A stretch of DNA of 16,641 bases. It comes from JBDKTK01 sp964556675 (GTDB taxonomy: Bacteria > Desulfobacterota > Syntrophia > Syntrophales > UBA4778). The stretch covers positions 1-16,641 of the forward strand of contig CAZKYN010000045.1 of assembly GCA_964556675.1 (NCBI GenBank), in the 5' to 3' direction. Positions within the stretch are counted from its first letter, which is position 1. Each line of letters begins with the position of its first letter. Below, in pieces: positions 6,539-13,163 of the stretch. A program made the translations under genes and the position numbers. The notes beneath the pieces were generated by a model. The model saw only the letters and a program-made list of their open reading frames with translations. It ran no database searches and was not told the DNA's origin.

Positions 6539-9500
6539 ATGCTGAAAGAAGAGCGCAGGAAAAGCCACAAGCACCCCGATCTGAAATGGGAGAGCATCTT
6601 CCAGGCAATCGGGCACCCCGCAGTTATCCTTGACGCCGACCACAACATAATTGCCGTAAACCGCGCCGTTGCGGAAATCTCGGGAAAGTCCGACGAGGAA
6701 ATCATCGGCAGCAAATGCTACGAGATATTCCACGGCCGGGACTCGAAGACGCATCCCGATTCCTGCCCTCTGCAGCGGCTGCTCAGAAAAAATATAGCGG
6801 AGCCAGTTGAAATGGAAATGAGCGCCTTCGGGGGCACTTTCCTGGTTTCCTGCACCCCTATCTTTGATAATAACGGGAAAATAGACAAGATCATCCATAT
6901 CGCCACGGATATAACCGCTCACAAACGCCTGGAAAAGGCCCTGCGCGGCAGCGAGGCGCGACTGGTTCAGGCCCATTCCATCGGTCGCTTGGGGACATGG
7001 GAATATGACATTGAGAAAGATAAGATCTGGGGCTCAAGGGAATCCGCGCTTATCTACGGAGTGGAAATTGCCGGGACGGAATCTGTCGTTCGTCCACTCA
7101 AGAGGGTGGAAGAAATGGTCCATCCTGAAGACCGTTCGCGAATGGAGAATGTCTTCCGGGGCCTGATATCAGGGCTGAACAAATATGATGAGGAATTCCG
7201 CATCTTCCGGGCCGGGGACGGCGAGTTGAGGTGGATCCATTCACGGGCCGACCTCGTCGTTTCTGATGACGGCGCCCCTGCCGTGATCGGCATACTGGAG
7301 GATATCACCGAGCGCAAGCGGACGGAAGAGGCCCTGAAGCATGCCGAGGAAAAATACAGGCAACTTTTCGAGAACGCGATAGAGGGCATCTTCCAGACCA
7401 CTCCCGAGGGCAGGCTCATCACGGCAAACCGCGCCCTGGCGGAGATGTTCCAATATTCCTCGCCTGAAGAAATGATCCATTCCGTAACAGATATTAAGAA
7501 CGATCTGTATGTCAATGCCTCCGAGCGCGATGAGCTGCTCAACGCCATCAATAAAAACGGAGCTGTATTCGGACACGAGTGCGAGCTTCGCCGCAGGGAC
7601 GGCAGCAGCATTTGGCTTTCCATCAGCATGCGGCCGGTCCGGGACAAGGACGGCAACATACTTTATTATCAGGGCTTCAACCTCGACATAACGGAGAAGA
7701 AGGCAACCGCTCAACTGGTCAGCGATGCCCTGCTGTACAATCAGGCCATTCTCAATGCAGCGCCTTTCGGCATCATCACATACAAAGCATCGGGCCAATG
7801 CGTTTCGGCCAATGAGGAAGTCGCAAGGATTGTGGGCTGCACCGTCGACCGGCTGCTGGCCCAAAATTTCCGCCTCCTCAAATCATGGAAGGAATCCGGA
7901 ATGCTCGAGGCCGCAGAACAGACCATCGAGACCGGACAGGCCCGGACATCTGAATTCCACCTTTTCACAACTTTTGGCAGAGAGGCCTGGTTTTCCTGCA
8001 GTTTCACCCCGCTGTATTATTCCGGTGAACTTCGCCTGCTGCTGATAACATCGGACATTACCGAACGGAAAGCGGCCGAAGAATCCCTGCGCAGGAGCGA
8101 GGAGAAGTATCGTCTCCTCGCCGACAACTCTTCCGACGTGATCTGGACATTAGGCCTGGACGGTTATTTCACATACGTAAGCCCCTCATGGAAAACGCTT
8201 TCCGGTTTCGAAACGAAAGAAATCGTCGGCAGCCATTTCGGGAAATTCATTGTCGAATCGGACGTCCCCTGGATCATGGACACCATTGCGACCGAACTCC
8301 TGAAGGACCCTGAATCCAGGCTGAAAGGGAAAATAGTGGAAGCCCGGCAGTACAGGAAAGACGGGACCATAATAGACCTGGAGGTCGTAGCCAGTTGGCT
8401 CTACAACCCGGATGGGGACATCATCGGCCTGCAGGGCAGCACGCGCGATATAACGGAGCGCAAGAGGATGGAGGACAACCGCGCCAGGCTCGAGGCGCAA
8501 CTGGCCCAGGCGCAAAAGATGGAGGCAATCGGGACTCTCGCGGGGGGCATCGCCCACGATTTCAATAATATACTCATGTCCATCCTGGGCTACACGGATA
8601 TAGCGCTGGCAAGCGGGAAAATTGACGAGCTCCAGAGGCACTATCTCAAGCAGGTCTACATTGCGGGGGAACGCGCCCGGGACCTCGTCAAACAGATACT
8701 CACTTTCAGCCGCCACGAGGAGCAGGAGAGGAAGCCCGTTTACCTGGAGCCCCTGGTCAGGGAAAGCCTGAACCTGCTCAGGTCCTCGCTGCCGTCAACG
8801 ATCACGATTTCCGCTGATATACCGGAAGACTCCTCGATCATCCTGGCCAATGCCACCCAGGTACAGCAGATAATGATGAACCTCTGCGCCAATTCGTCGC
8901 ATGCGATGAAGGAAGGGGGCGGTATCCTGGAAATCAGCCTTGAGCAGGAGGAAGCAGGAAATCCTGAAATGCCCCACCCTCCGGGGCTTGCTCCCGGCAA
9001 ATACGCAAGACTTAAAATCAGCGATACCGGAAAGGGCATAGACCCGGCAATCATGGACCGGATTTTTGACCCGTTCTTCACAACGAAACCCCCGGAAGAA
9101 GGGACGGGGCTCGGCCTCTCCGTGGTGTACGGGATTGTCAGGAACCATGGAGGCGCCATAGACATATCGAGCCGGCCCGGAAGGGGTACGATGGTCACGG
9201 TGTATCTGCCCATACACAAGGAGGGAAGGCCGGCCGTGGAGGAAATTTCCGAACCGATCCCGCGCGGCAGCGGGAGGGTCCTTTTCGTCGACGATGAACC
9301 GGGCCTGGCCGAGTTGGGGAAGATCATGCTTGAATCTCTCGGTTATACGGTCACATCCCTCACCGGCAGTATGGAAGCACTTGACCATTTCCGCGCCAAT
9401 CCAGACGGCTGCGACCTTGTCATCACGGATATGACCATGCCGAAAATGACCGGCGCCGAGTTGGCCCGCAGAATGCTGGAGATCAGGGCCGATATCCCGA

Positions 9501-9640
9501 TAATCCTCTGCACGGGATACAGCGACATCATTTCCGAGGAAAAAGCAAAGAAGATCGGGATCCGCCACTTCATCCTGAAGCCGATCAGCATGAAAATCCT
9601 TGCCGATCTCATCAGCGGTGTCCTGGATAATGGTAATTAG
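6539..9640 (+). CDS. Soluble hybrid sensor histidine kinase: five PAS domains, HisKA, HATPase, receiver
   Basis: 1033 residues. The ATG at 6539 is the first possible start, as an in-frame TGA lies three codons upstream; its ribosome site is poor. Domains by residue: PAS1 about 15-127, PAS2 about 140-260 (PAS_3 type), PAS3 about 270-388, PAS4 about 398-510 and PAS5 about 520-640, several ending in the DITERK-type PAC signature. HisKA carries GGIAHDFNNIL with phosphoacceptor H673. The ATPase has N781 (N box), SDTGKGID (828-835), DPFFTTK and GTGLGLS (855-861). The receiver (912-1030) has acidic pocket D918/D919, phosphoacceptor D964, T992 and K1014. There is no signal peptide or membrane segment, so it senses cytoplasmic signals. 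PAS1 contains C60 and C76 in CYEIFHGRD...SCPL, a pattern common in multi-PAS kinases. No response-regulator gene is adjacent, so its output partner is unknown. All catalytic residues are intact. Confidence 0.95.
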   Translation: MLKEERRKSHKHPDLKWESIFQAIGHPAVILDADHNIIAVNRAVAEISGKSDEEIIGSKCYEIFHGRDSKTHPDSCPLQRLLRKNIAEPVEMEMSAFGGTFLVSCTPIFDNNGKIDKIIHIATDITAHKRLEKALRGSEARLVQAHSIGRLGTWEYDIEKDKIWGSRESALIYGVEIAGTESVVRPLKRVEEMVHPEDRSRMENVFRGLISGLNKYDEEFRIFRAGDGELRWIHSRADLVVSDDGAPAVIGILEDITERKRTEEALKHAEEKYRQLFENAIEGIFQTTPEGRLITANRALAEMFQYSSPEEMIHSVTDIKNDLYVNASERDELLNAINKNGAVFGHECELRRRDGSSIWLSISMRPVRDKDGNILYYQGFNLDITEKKATAQLVSDALLYNQAILNAAPFGIITYKASGQCVSANEEVARIVGCTVDRLLAQNFRLLKSWKESGMLEAAEQTIETGQARTSEFHLFTTFGREAWFSCSFTPLYYSGELRLLLITSDITERKAAEESLRRSEEKYRLLADNSSDVIWTLGLDGYFTYVSPSWKTLSGFETKEIVGSHFGKFIVESDVPWIMDTIATELLKDPESRLKGKIVEARQYRKDGTIIDLEVVASWLYNPDGDIIGLQGSTRDITERKRMEDNRARLEAQLAQAQKMEAIGTLAGGIAHDFNNILMSILGYTDIALASGKIDELQRHYLKQVYIAGERARDLVKQILTFSRHEEQERKPVYLEPLVRESLNLLRSSLPSTITISADIPEDSSIILANATQVQQIMMNLCANSSHAMKEGGGILEISLEQEEAGNPEMPHPPGLAPGKYARLKISDTGKGIDPAIMDRIFDPFFTTKPPEEGTGLGLSVVYGIVRNHGGAIDISSRPGRGTMVTVYLPIHKEGRPAVEEISEPIPRGSGRVLFVDDEPGLAELGKIMLESLGYTVTSLTGSMEALDHFRANPDGCDLVITDMTMPKMTGAELARRMLEIRADIPIILCTGYSDIISEEKAKKIGIRHFILKPISMKILADLISGVLDNGN

Positions 9641-9767
9641 ATCAGGACTCATTTTCACTGCGTCAGTCTATTTGAATTTTCCATTTTGTTGATTCTGTTC
9701 GAGAGGTTTCAGATATTCGATTCAATGCGGCATTCTCCCCAAATCGGCGGTGCATTGAGTCCCGCAC

Positions 9768-9796
9768 TTGTGATAATCCTTATACCTTATTATGAA
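9768..9796 (+). promoter_or_regulatory. Candidate promoter for the serine hydrolase gene
   Basis: TTGTGA (9768-9773), a 17-base AT-rich spacer and TATGAA (9791-9796) match the sigma70 hexamers at 4 of 6 positions each. The ATG at 9817 would lie close downstream, giving a very short leader. This is a by-eye match in the otherwise empty 176-bp gap after the kinase gene. Confidence 0.3.
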
Positions 9797-9816
9797 TAAA
9801 GCGGGCCGGGTTTAAA

Positions 9817-11190
9817 ATGATCAGAGCGGAAAAGCTCAAACTCAAAAAGGCTGTCCTCATCACGATCGCCGTCCTGTCAGCGGTGATTGCGGGCTCTTCA
9901 ATTTATTATGCCTCGCATCTCCTGTCGATAGGGGCCGCCTATAAGGCCAAGATCCTCGGCTCCGCCGTTTTCGTCTCGGGCCGCGACCCGGCATCGGTCC
10001 TGGAAACGGATGTGTCGGCAGACGACCTGGCATTCCTCAGGCATGTGAAGGCAGATATCGATTTCGAAAAGAAAGAGGTCACCGCCGCAATCTTCGGGCT
10101 GATAAAGAGGAAGGCCGCCTGCCGGGACGGGTTCGGATGCACGCTTGTTTATAACGGCGATCCCTATACAGGCACGGCGCTTTCCCCCGCAACCCGGTCG
10201 CGTGACCTGCCTGTAAAACATGATCCCCGGCTGGTACCCGCCCTTGACTGGGCATTCGCGGAACCAGATCCGGCGAAACACCGGCGCACGCGCGCGGTAA
10301 TCGTCCTGCACAACGGCCGGATTGCGGCCGAACGCTACTCTCCGGGTTTCGGCAGGGACACCCGCCTGATCGGCTGGTCCATGACCAAGAGCGTGATGAG
10401 CGCGCTCGTCGGCATCCTGGTCAAGGATGGCCGGCTGTCGCTCGATGGCCCCCTGCCCGTCCCCGAATGGCAGGGCCCGGGCGACCCGCGGGGGAAAATA
10501 AAGATGGACGATCTGCTGCGCATGAGCAGCGGGCTGCATTTCACGGAGGACTACAAGAACCCCCTTAAAGATGTAACCGTCATGATGTTCGAGCAACCGG
10601 ATATGGCGGGGTACGCAATAATTAAGAAGCTGGATTCCGAGCCGGGGACGAGGTGGATGTATTCCAGCGGGACGACAAATATAATCAGCCGGATCGTGCG
10701 CAATACGGTCGGAGAGGACGAATATGCCCAGTTTCCGGCCCGGGCACTGTTCGGTCCGGTCGGGATGACGGGCGCCATAATCGAACGGGACGCGACCGGC
10801 ACTTTTGTCGGTTCGTCATTCATGTACGCCACGGCCCGGGACTGGGCTCGTTTCGGGCAGCTCTATCTCCAGGACGGCGTCTGGGAAGGACGCCGCATCC
10901 TGCCGGTGGGCTGGGTCCGGTACGCGTCAACCCCCGCGCCTGCCGCCCCGGACAGGAAATACGGGGCGCACTTCTGGCTCAAGATCCCGAGGGAGTTCCT
11001 GGGCGGCGACGACGAGAAACTCGTGCCGGCAGACGCCTTCCACTGCATCGGCTACGAAGGCCAGTTCGTCAGCATCATCCCGTCGCGCCAGCTGGTGATC
11101 GTGCGCCTGGGAATGGCAAGGGTCCCCACGGCGTGGCAGCAGGATATCTTCATAAGCAAAATCATCGAATCGATAGAGACCGGCGGTTAA
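9817..11190 (+). CDS. Membrane-anchored class C beta-lactamase-like serine hydrolase
   Basis: 457 residues; ATG at 9817 with only a weak GGG-type ribosome site. After a basic N-terminus (KLKLKK) a hydrophobic segment at about 11-33 lacks a clear cleavage site, suggesting a single membrane anchor with the rest in the periplasm. The catalytic part follows the beta-lactamase/esterase family (PF00144, COG1680): SMTK gives nucleophile S188 and general base K191; the YxS/N element is Y282-S283-S284 in WMYSSGTTN; and GYEGQ (412-416) replaces the KTG box, as in EstB/6-aminohexanoate-dimer hydrolase relatives. MSSGLHF at about 240 is another family marker. Such proteins are usually esterases, amidases or D-peptidases rather than antibiotic-destroying lactamases, so resistance should not be inferred. 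The roughly 145 residues between anchor and catalytic start are unrecognised. It appears monocistronic and convergent with the lipoprotein gene. Confidence 0.88.
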   Translation: MIRAEKLKLKKAVLITIAVLSAVIAGSSIYYASHLLSIGAAYKAKILGSAVFVSGRDPASVLETDVSADDLAFLRHVKADIDFEKKEVTAAIFGLIKRKAACRDGFGCTLVYNGDPYTGTALSPATRSRDLPVKHDPRLVPALDWAFAEPDPAKHRRTRAVIVLHNGRIAAERYSPGFGRDTRLIGWSMTKSVMSALVGILVKDGRLSLDGPLPVPEWQGPGDPRGKIKMDDLLRMSSGLHFTEDYKNPLKDVTVMMFEQPDMAGYAIIKKLDSEPGTRWMYSSGTTNIISRIVRNTVGEDEYAQFPARALFGPVGMTGAIIERDATGTFVGSSFMYATARDWARFGQLYLQDGVWEGRRILPVGWVRYASTPAPAAPDRKYGAHFWLKIPREFLGGDDEKLVPADAFHCIGYEGQFVSIIPSRQLVIVRLGMARVPTAWQQDIFISKIIESIETGG

Positions 11191-11248
11191 GGCCGGACAA
11201 TTATCTAAAGGGGAGCAGGGAAGATTTGAAGCGGTAGGAATGCTCCTT

Positions 11249-11273
11249 AATCCCCGTTTAGGAAGGGGGGATT
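11249..11273 (+). other. Hairpin downstream of the serine hydrolase gene
   Basis: AATCCCC (11249-11255) pairs with GGGGATT (11267-11273) around an 11-base loop, 58 bases after the hydrolase stop. No T run follows, so it is not a classic intrinsic terminator, though it could help transcript ending in this convergent gap. Confidence 0.35.
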
Positions 11274-11321
11274 CGCCGATCCGTCAGCCCGACCTTAAAG
11301 ACTGTATCCAGTAATTATATT

Positions 11322-11349
11322 ACCTGGATCCCCGCCATCGCGGGGGTGA
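11322..11349 (+). repeat. REP-like palindromic repeat, copy 1
   Basis: A 28-bp unit beginning ACCTGGATCCCCGCC and ending CGCGGGGGTGA. Its CCCCGC/GCGGGG arms form a 6-bp stem with loop CATC. It matches copy 2 at 26 of 28 positions in the same orientation, with 33 bp between them. Elements with this CCCCGCC-TTC-GCGGGG core and a TGA tail are common dispersed intergenic repeats in Proteobacteria. Here it sits where two convergent genes end. Confidence 0.75.
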
Positions 11350-11382
11350 TGCGCGAGCAAATTTTAGCCTGGAGAAACAGGA

Positions 11383-11410
11383 ACCTGGACCCCCGCCTTC
11401 GCGGGGGTGA
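11383..11410 (+). repeat. REP-like palindromic repeat, copy 2
   Basis: A 28-bp unit beginning ACCTGGACCCCCGCC and ending CGCGGGGGTGA. CCCCCGC (11390-11396) and GCGGGGG (11401-11407) form a perfect 7-bp stem with loop CTTC. It ends 33 bases before the stop codon of the convergent lipoprotein gene. Copy 2 has the stronger hairpin; neither copy has a T run. Confidence 0.75.
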
Positions 11411-11443
11411 CTGATGCGAAGACTTCACCAATCATGAAGAATA

Positions 11444-12796
11444 TCATTTGAGGGTCCGTTTTGTTCCGTCATTGACCCCCGCAAGTTTCCTCGCGATCTC
11501 GGGTATTCCGGAGAGGAGTTCCTCCTCTTTTCCCAGGGGGCACTTCACCGACCCCATCCCCAGCGCGCGCAAGGTGCCGATATCAGTCCGCTTCGCCGAG
11601 AGGACATAAACCTGTCCCAGTGCGGCCAGCTTGCCGGTCACCATCTCATTGGCCGCCAGCCAGTCGCCGACCCGGACCGCCTGCTTTTCATCCACAAGTC
11701 CCGATTGCTGAAGCTTCAGCTCGTCAACGGCTTGCGCCATGTTTTCCCGGTTAACGAGGACAAACGGCCCGAGATTGAACAGCTCCTCCCGCAGGGCATC
11801 CGCAAGGATCAGCGATACGACTTCCATGTGTTTGGCGGCATTGAAATCGTAGACAATCAGCCGGACCTTTCCGGCGGCCATCCCTTTTGTCCTGACGGGC
11901 GCCGCTGCCTTCGGGGTTTCGGGGTTTGCTTCGGGTGCAATCGCGGAAGGCTTCCGCTCCGGTTTTTCCGGCGCGTTCGATTCTTGCGCCGGGGCCGGCT
12001 GAGCCGTTTTCTCTTTCCCGGCGCGCGGCAGCGCTTTTACCTTCTTGCCTTTACCGTCCGCGGGGGCTTTCGCAATTACGGCCGGAGCGGGTTTTCCGGT
12101 GTCCGGGGCTGCAATTGCGGGCGGGGCCTGTTTTTCCGGCGCAGCCTGCACGGCAGGAATCTCAGGTGTGCCGGTCCCGGGCGTTCTGTCTTTCATCATC
12201 CGGCCCCTGCGCAGCGCGGTTTCGAACAGGTCGGCTTTTGCAGCCGCAAAAATCTTCCGATAGGATGCATTGACTATCATCATCGATTCCTCGGACATCC
12301 TGTCCCAGTCCTGCTGCCGCGTGATATGGTCGGAAGTGGAGTATTCCCTGCCGGTCTCCAGGTTGATAAGGGTCATATTAATATATAGGATGCCGGAATC
12401 GCCCCGCTCCCCGATGAACAGGTAATCGGCGTGAACGGCCTTTCCGGCTTCCCGGGCCAGCGCCCAATCGCCGGCTTTCCATTCCCAACCATGGACTTTC
12501 CTGTCCCCGAGAGCCCTCTCCAGGTCCGATGCGGCGATTACTTCGTATATACCCGTTTCCCGCAGGAACCTGCCGACCTTGAGATAAGTCCGCAGCGAGA
12601 ATTCCTCGTCGGAGGTCTTCCAATAGCCCCTGGCGCGCGGCCCGGAAACGGGCAAAACCAGCACCCGCAGCTTGGCGGTGGGCGACGGATCGGGAAGCCT
12701 GTTCAGCGGGACTGAAACGCAGCCGGATAATAAAAGGATCATTGCAATGCACGGCAGTAAATGCCGGACAGACCAGAAGGGAAATCGCTTTTCCAT
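11444..12796 (-). CDS. Lipoprotein with two CsgG/TolB-N-like domains joined by a Pro/Ala/Lys-rich linker
   Basis: 450 residues from the ATG at 12796; a GTG 24 codons upstream would bury the signal sequence. Residues 4-26 form a lipoprotein signal: basic start, hydrophobic core and lipobox LLSGC with C26. The +2 residue is Val, so outer-membrane sorting is expected. Domain 1 (about 42-204) starts KLRVLVLPVSGPRARGYW and contains ADYLFIGE, a beta-alpha pattern like the TolB-N/CsgG fold. Residues 205-306 are a low-complexity linker rich in Pro, Ala and Lys, suited to crossing periplasm or peptidoglycan. Domain 2 (about 310-440) is clearer: VRLIVYDFNA, ALREELFNLGPFVLVNREN, then AANEMVTGKLAAL, as in CsgG/FlgO-type proteins. 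True CsgG is a single-domain secretion pore, and no csg genes are nearby. A role in the envelope is likely; the exact function is unknown. It has its own candidate promoter. Confidence 0.8.
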   Translation of the reverse strand: MEKRFPFWSVRHLLPCIAMILLLSGCVSVPLNRLPDPSPTAKLRVLVLPVSGPRARGYWKTSDEEFSLRTYLKVGRFLRETGIYEVIAASDLERALGDRKVHGWEWKAGDWALAREAGKAVHADYLFIGERGDSGILYINMTLINLETGREYSTSDHITRQQDWDRMSEESMMIVNASYRKIFAAAKADLFETALRRGRMMKDRTPGTGTPEIPAVQAAPEKQAPPAIAAPDTGKPAPAVIAKAPADGKGKKVKALPRAGKEKTAQPAPAQESNAPEKPERKPSAIAPEANPETPKAAAPVRTKGMAAGKVRLIVYDFNAAKHMEVVSLILADALREELFNLGPFVLVNRENMAQAVDELKLQQSGLVDEKQAVRVGDWLAANEMVTGKLAALGQVYVLSAKRTDIGTLRALGMGSVKCPLGKEEELLSGIPEIARKLAGVNDGTKRTLK

Positions 12797-12856
12797 AAAC
12801 ACCCCAATTGAGCCGAGAGCAAGTGAACAAACGGTAAATAAAGGAAATGATACAAT

Positions 12857-12885
12857 TGAATATTTCACCTTTCAGGCAATGTCAA
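12857..12885 (-). promoter_or_regulatory. Candidate sigma70 promoter for the CsgG-like lipoprotein gene
   Basis: On the minus strand TTGACA (12885-12880) is a perfect -35. A 17-base spacer leads to TATTCA (12862-12857), a partial -10 that matches at the first three positions. The start of transcription would fall near 12850, giving a leader of about 54 bases before the ATG at 12796. It also supports the ATG at 12796 over the GTG at 12868, which would lie upstream of the predicted transcript start. Confidence 0.5.
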
Positions 12886-13001
12886 GAGAGCGTTTACCCG
12901 TATCCTGATTGAATTTCCGTCGCCGGGGTGAATGCGGGACGGTGACCGTGGTCGCTGTTTGATAAAGCATAAAATAGTTTTGCTGAAAATATAGATATGC
13001 T

Positions 13002-13126
13002 GGAGGAGTTATGAAAAGATTTGCAGCGATATAAACCAAGTTTTCAAAAGGGCCGGGGTTGACGCGGCCCCCGACAGCCGGACGCCGAGGGCGGAATCCT
13101 TCCTGAAAATGACAATATTAAATTGA
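13002..13126 (+). pseudogene. Possible disrupted micro-gene (strong ribosome site, early stop)
   Basis: GGAGGAG (13002-13008) is followed by ATG at 13011, but the frame closes after MKRFAAI with TAA at 13032-13034. The overlapping frame has no stop until TGA at 13124-13126. One extra A in the AAAA run at 13014-13017 would join the ATG to it, giving a 38-residue product that begins MKKICSDINQVFKRAGVDAA. This may be a decayed gene, a sequencing or assembly indel, a regulatory leader, or chance. No family is recognised. The evidence is only the ribosome site and the open second frame. Confidence 0.3.
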
Positions 13127-13163
13127 TGAAGTACGCACGAACTCGCGGCAAGTCCCGGCAGCG

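Larger units (their letters stand above)
12797..13163. other. 367-bp intergenic region between katG and the lipoprotein gene
   Basis: Both flanking genes run leftward. The left part holds a good candidate promoter for the lipoprotein gene (12885-12857). The middle holds a rightward Shine-Dalgarno site followed by a seven-codon ORF (13002-13034), possibly a broken micro-gene. GGGCCG (13050-13055) and CGGCCC (13065-13070) form a short hairpin. I see no convincing terminator after katG. Confidence 0.5.

Noticed and set aside
5542..6714. 390-codon leftward ORF
   Set aside because: It lies antisense to the secreted protein, the winged-helix gene and the start of the kinase; its composition is Arg/Ser/Pro-rich shadow coding without recognisable domains.
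8795..9658. 287-codon leftward ORF antisense to the kinase
   Set aside because: It is fully opposite the HATPase and receiver domains, whose motifs are intact; no domain pattern of its own.
9817..11190. Antibiotic resistance beta-lactamase
   Set aside because: GYEGQ in place of KTG, the membrane anchor and the extra N-terminal region place it with esterase/amidase-type relatives rather than resistance enzymes.
11322..11410. Minimal CRISPR array (two 28-bp repeats, 33-bp spacer)
   Set aside because: Only two copies with two mismatches, no third repeat at the same period on either side, no cas genes, and the hairpin core matches a common dispersed REP-like element.
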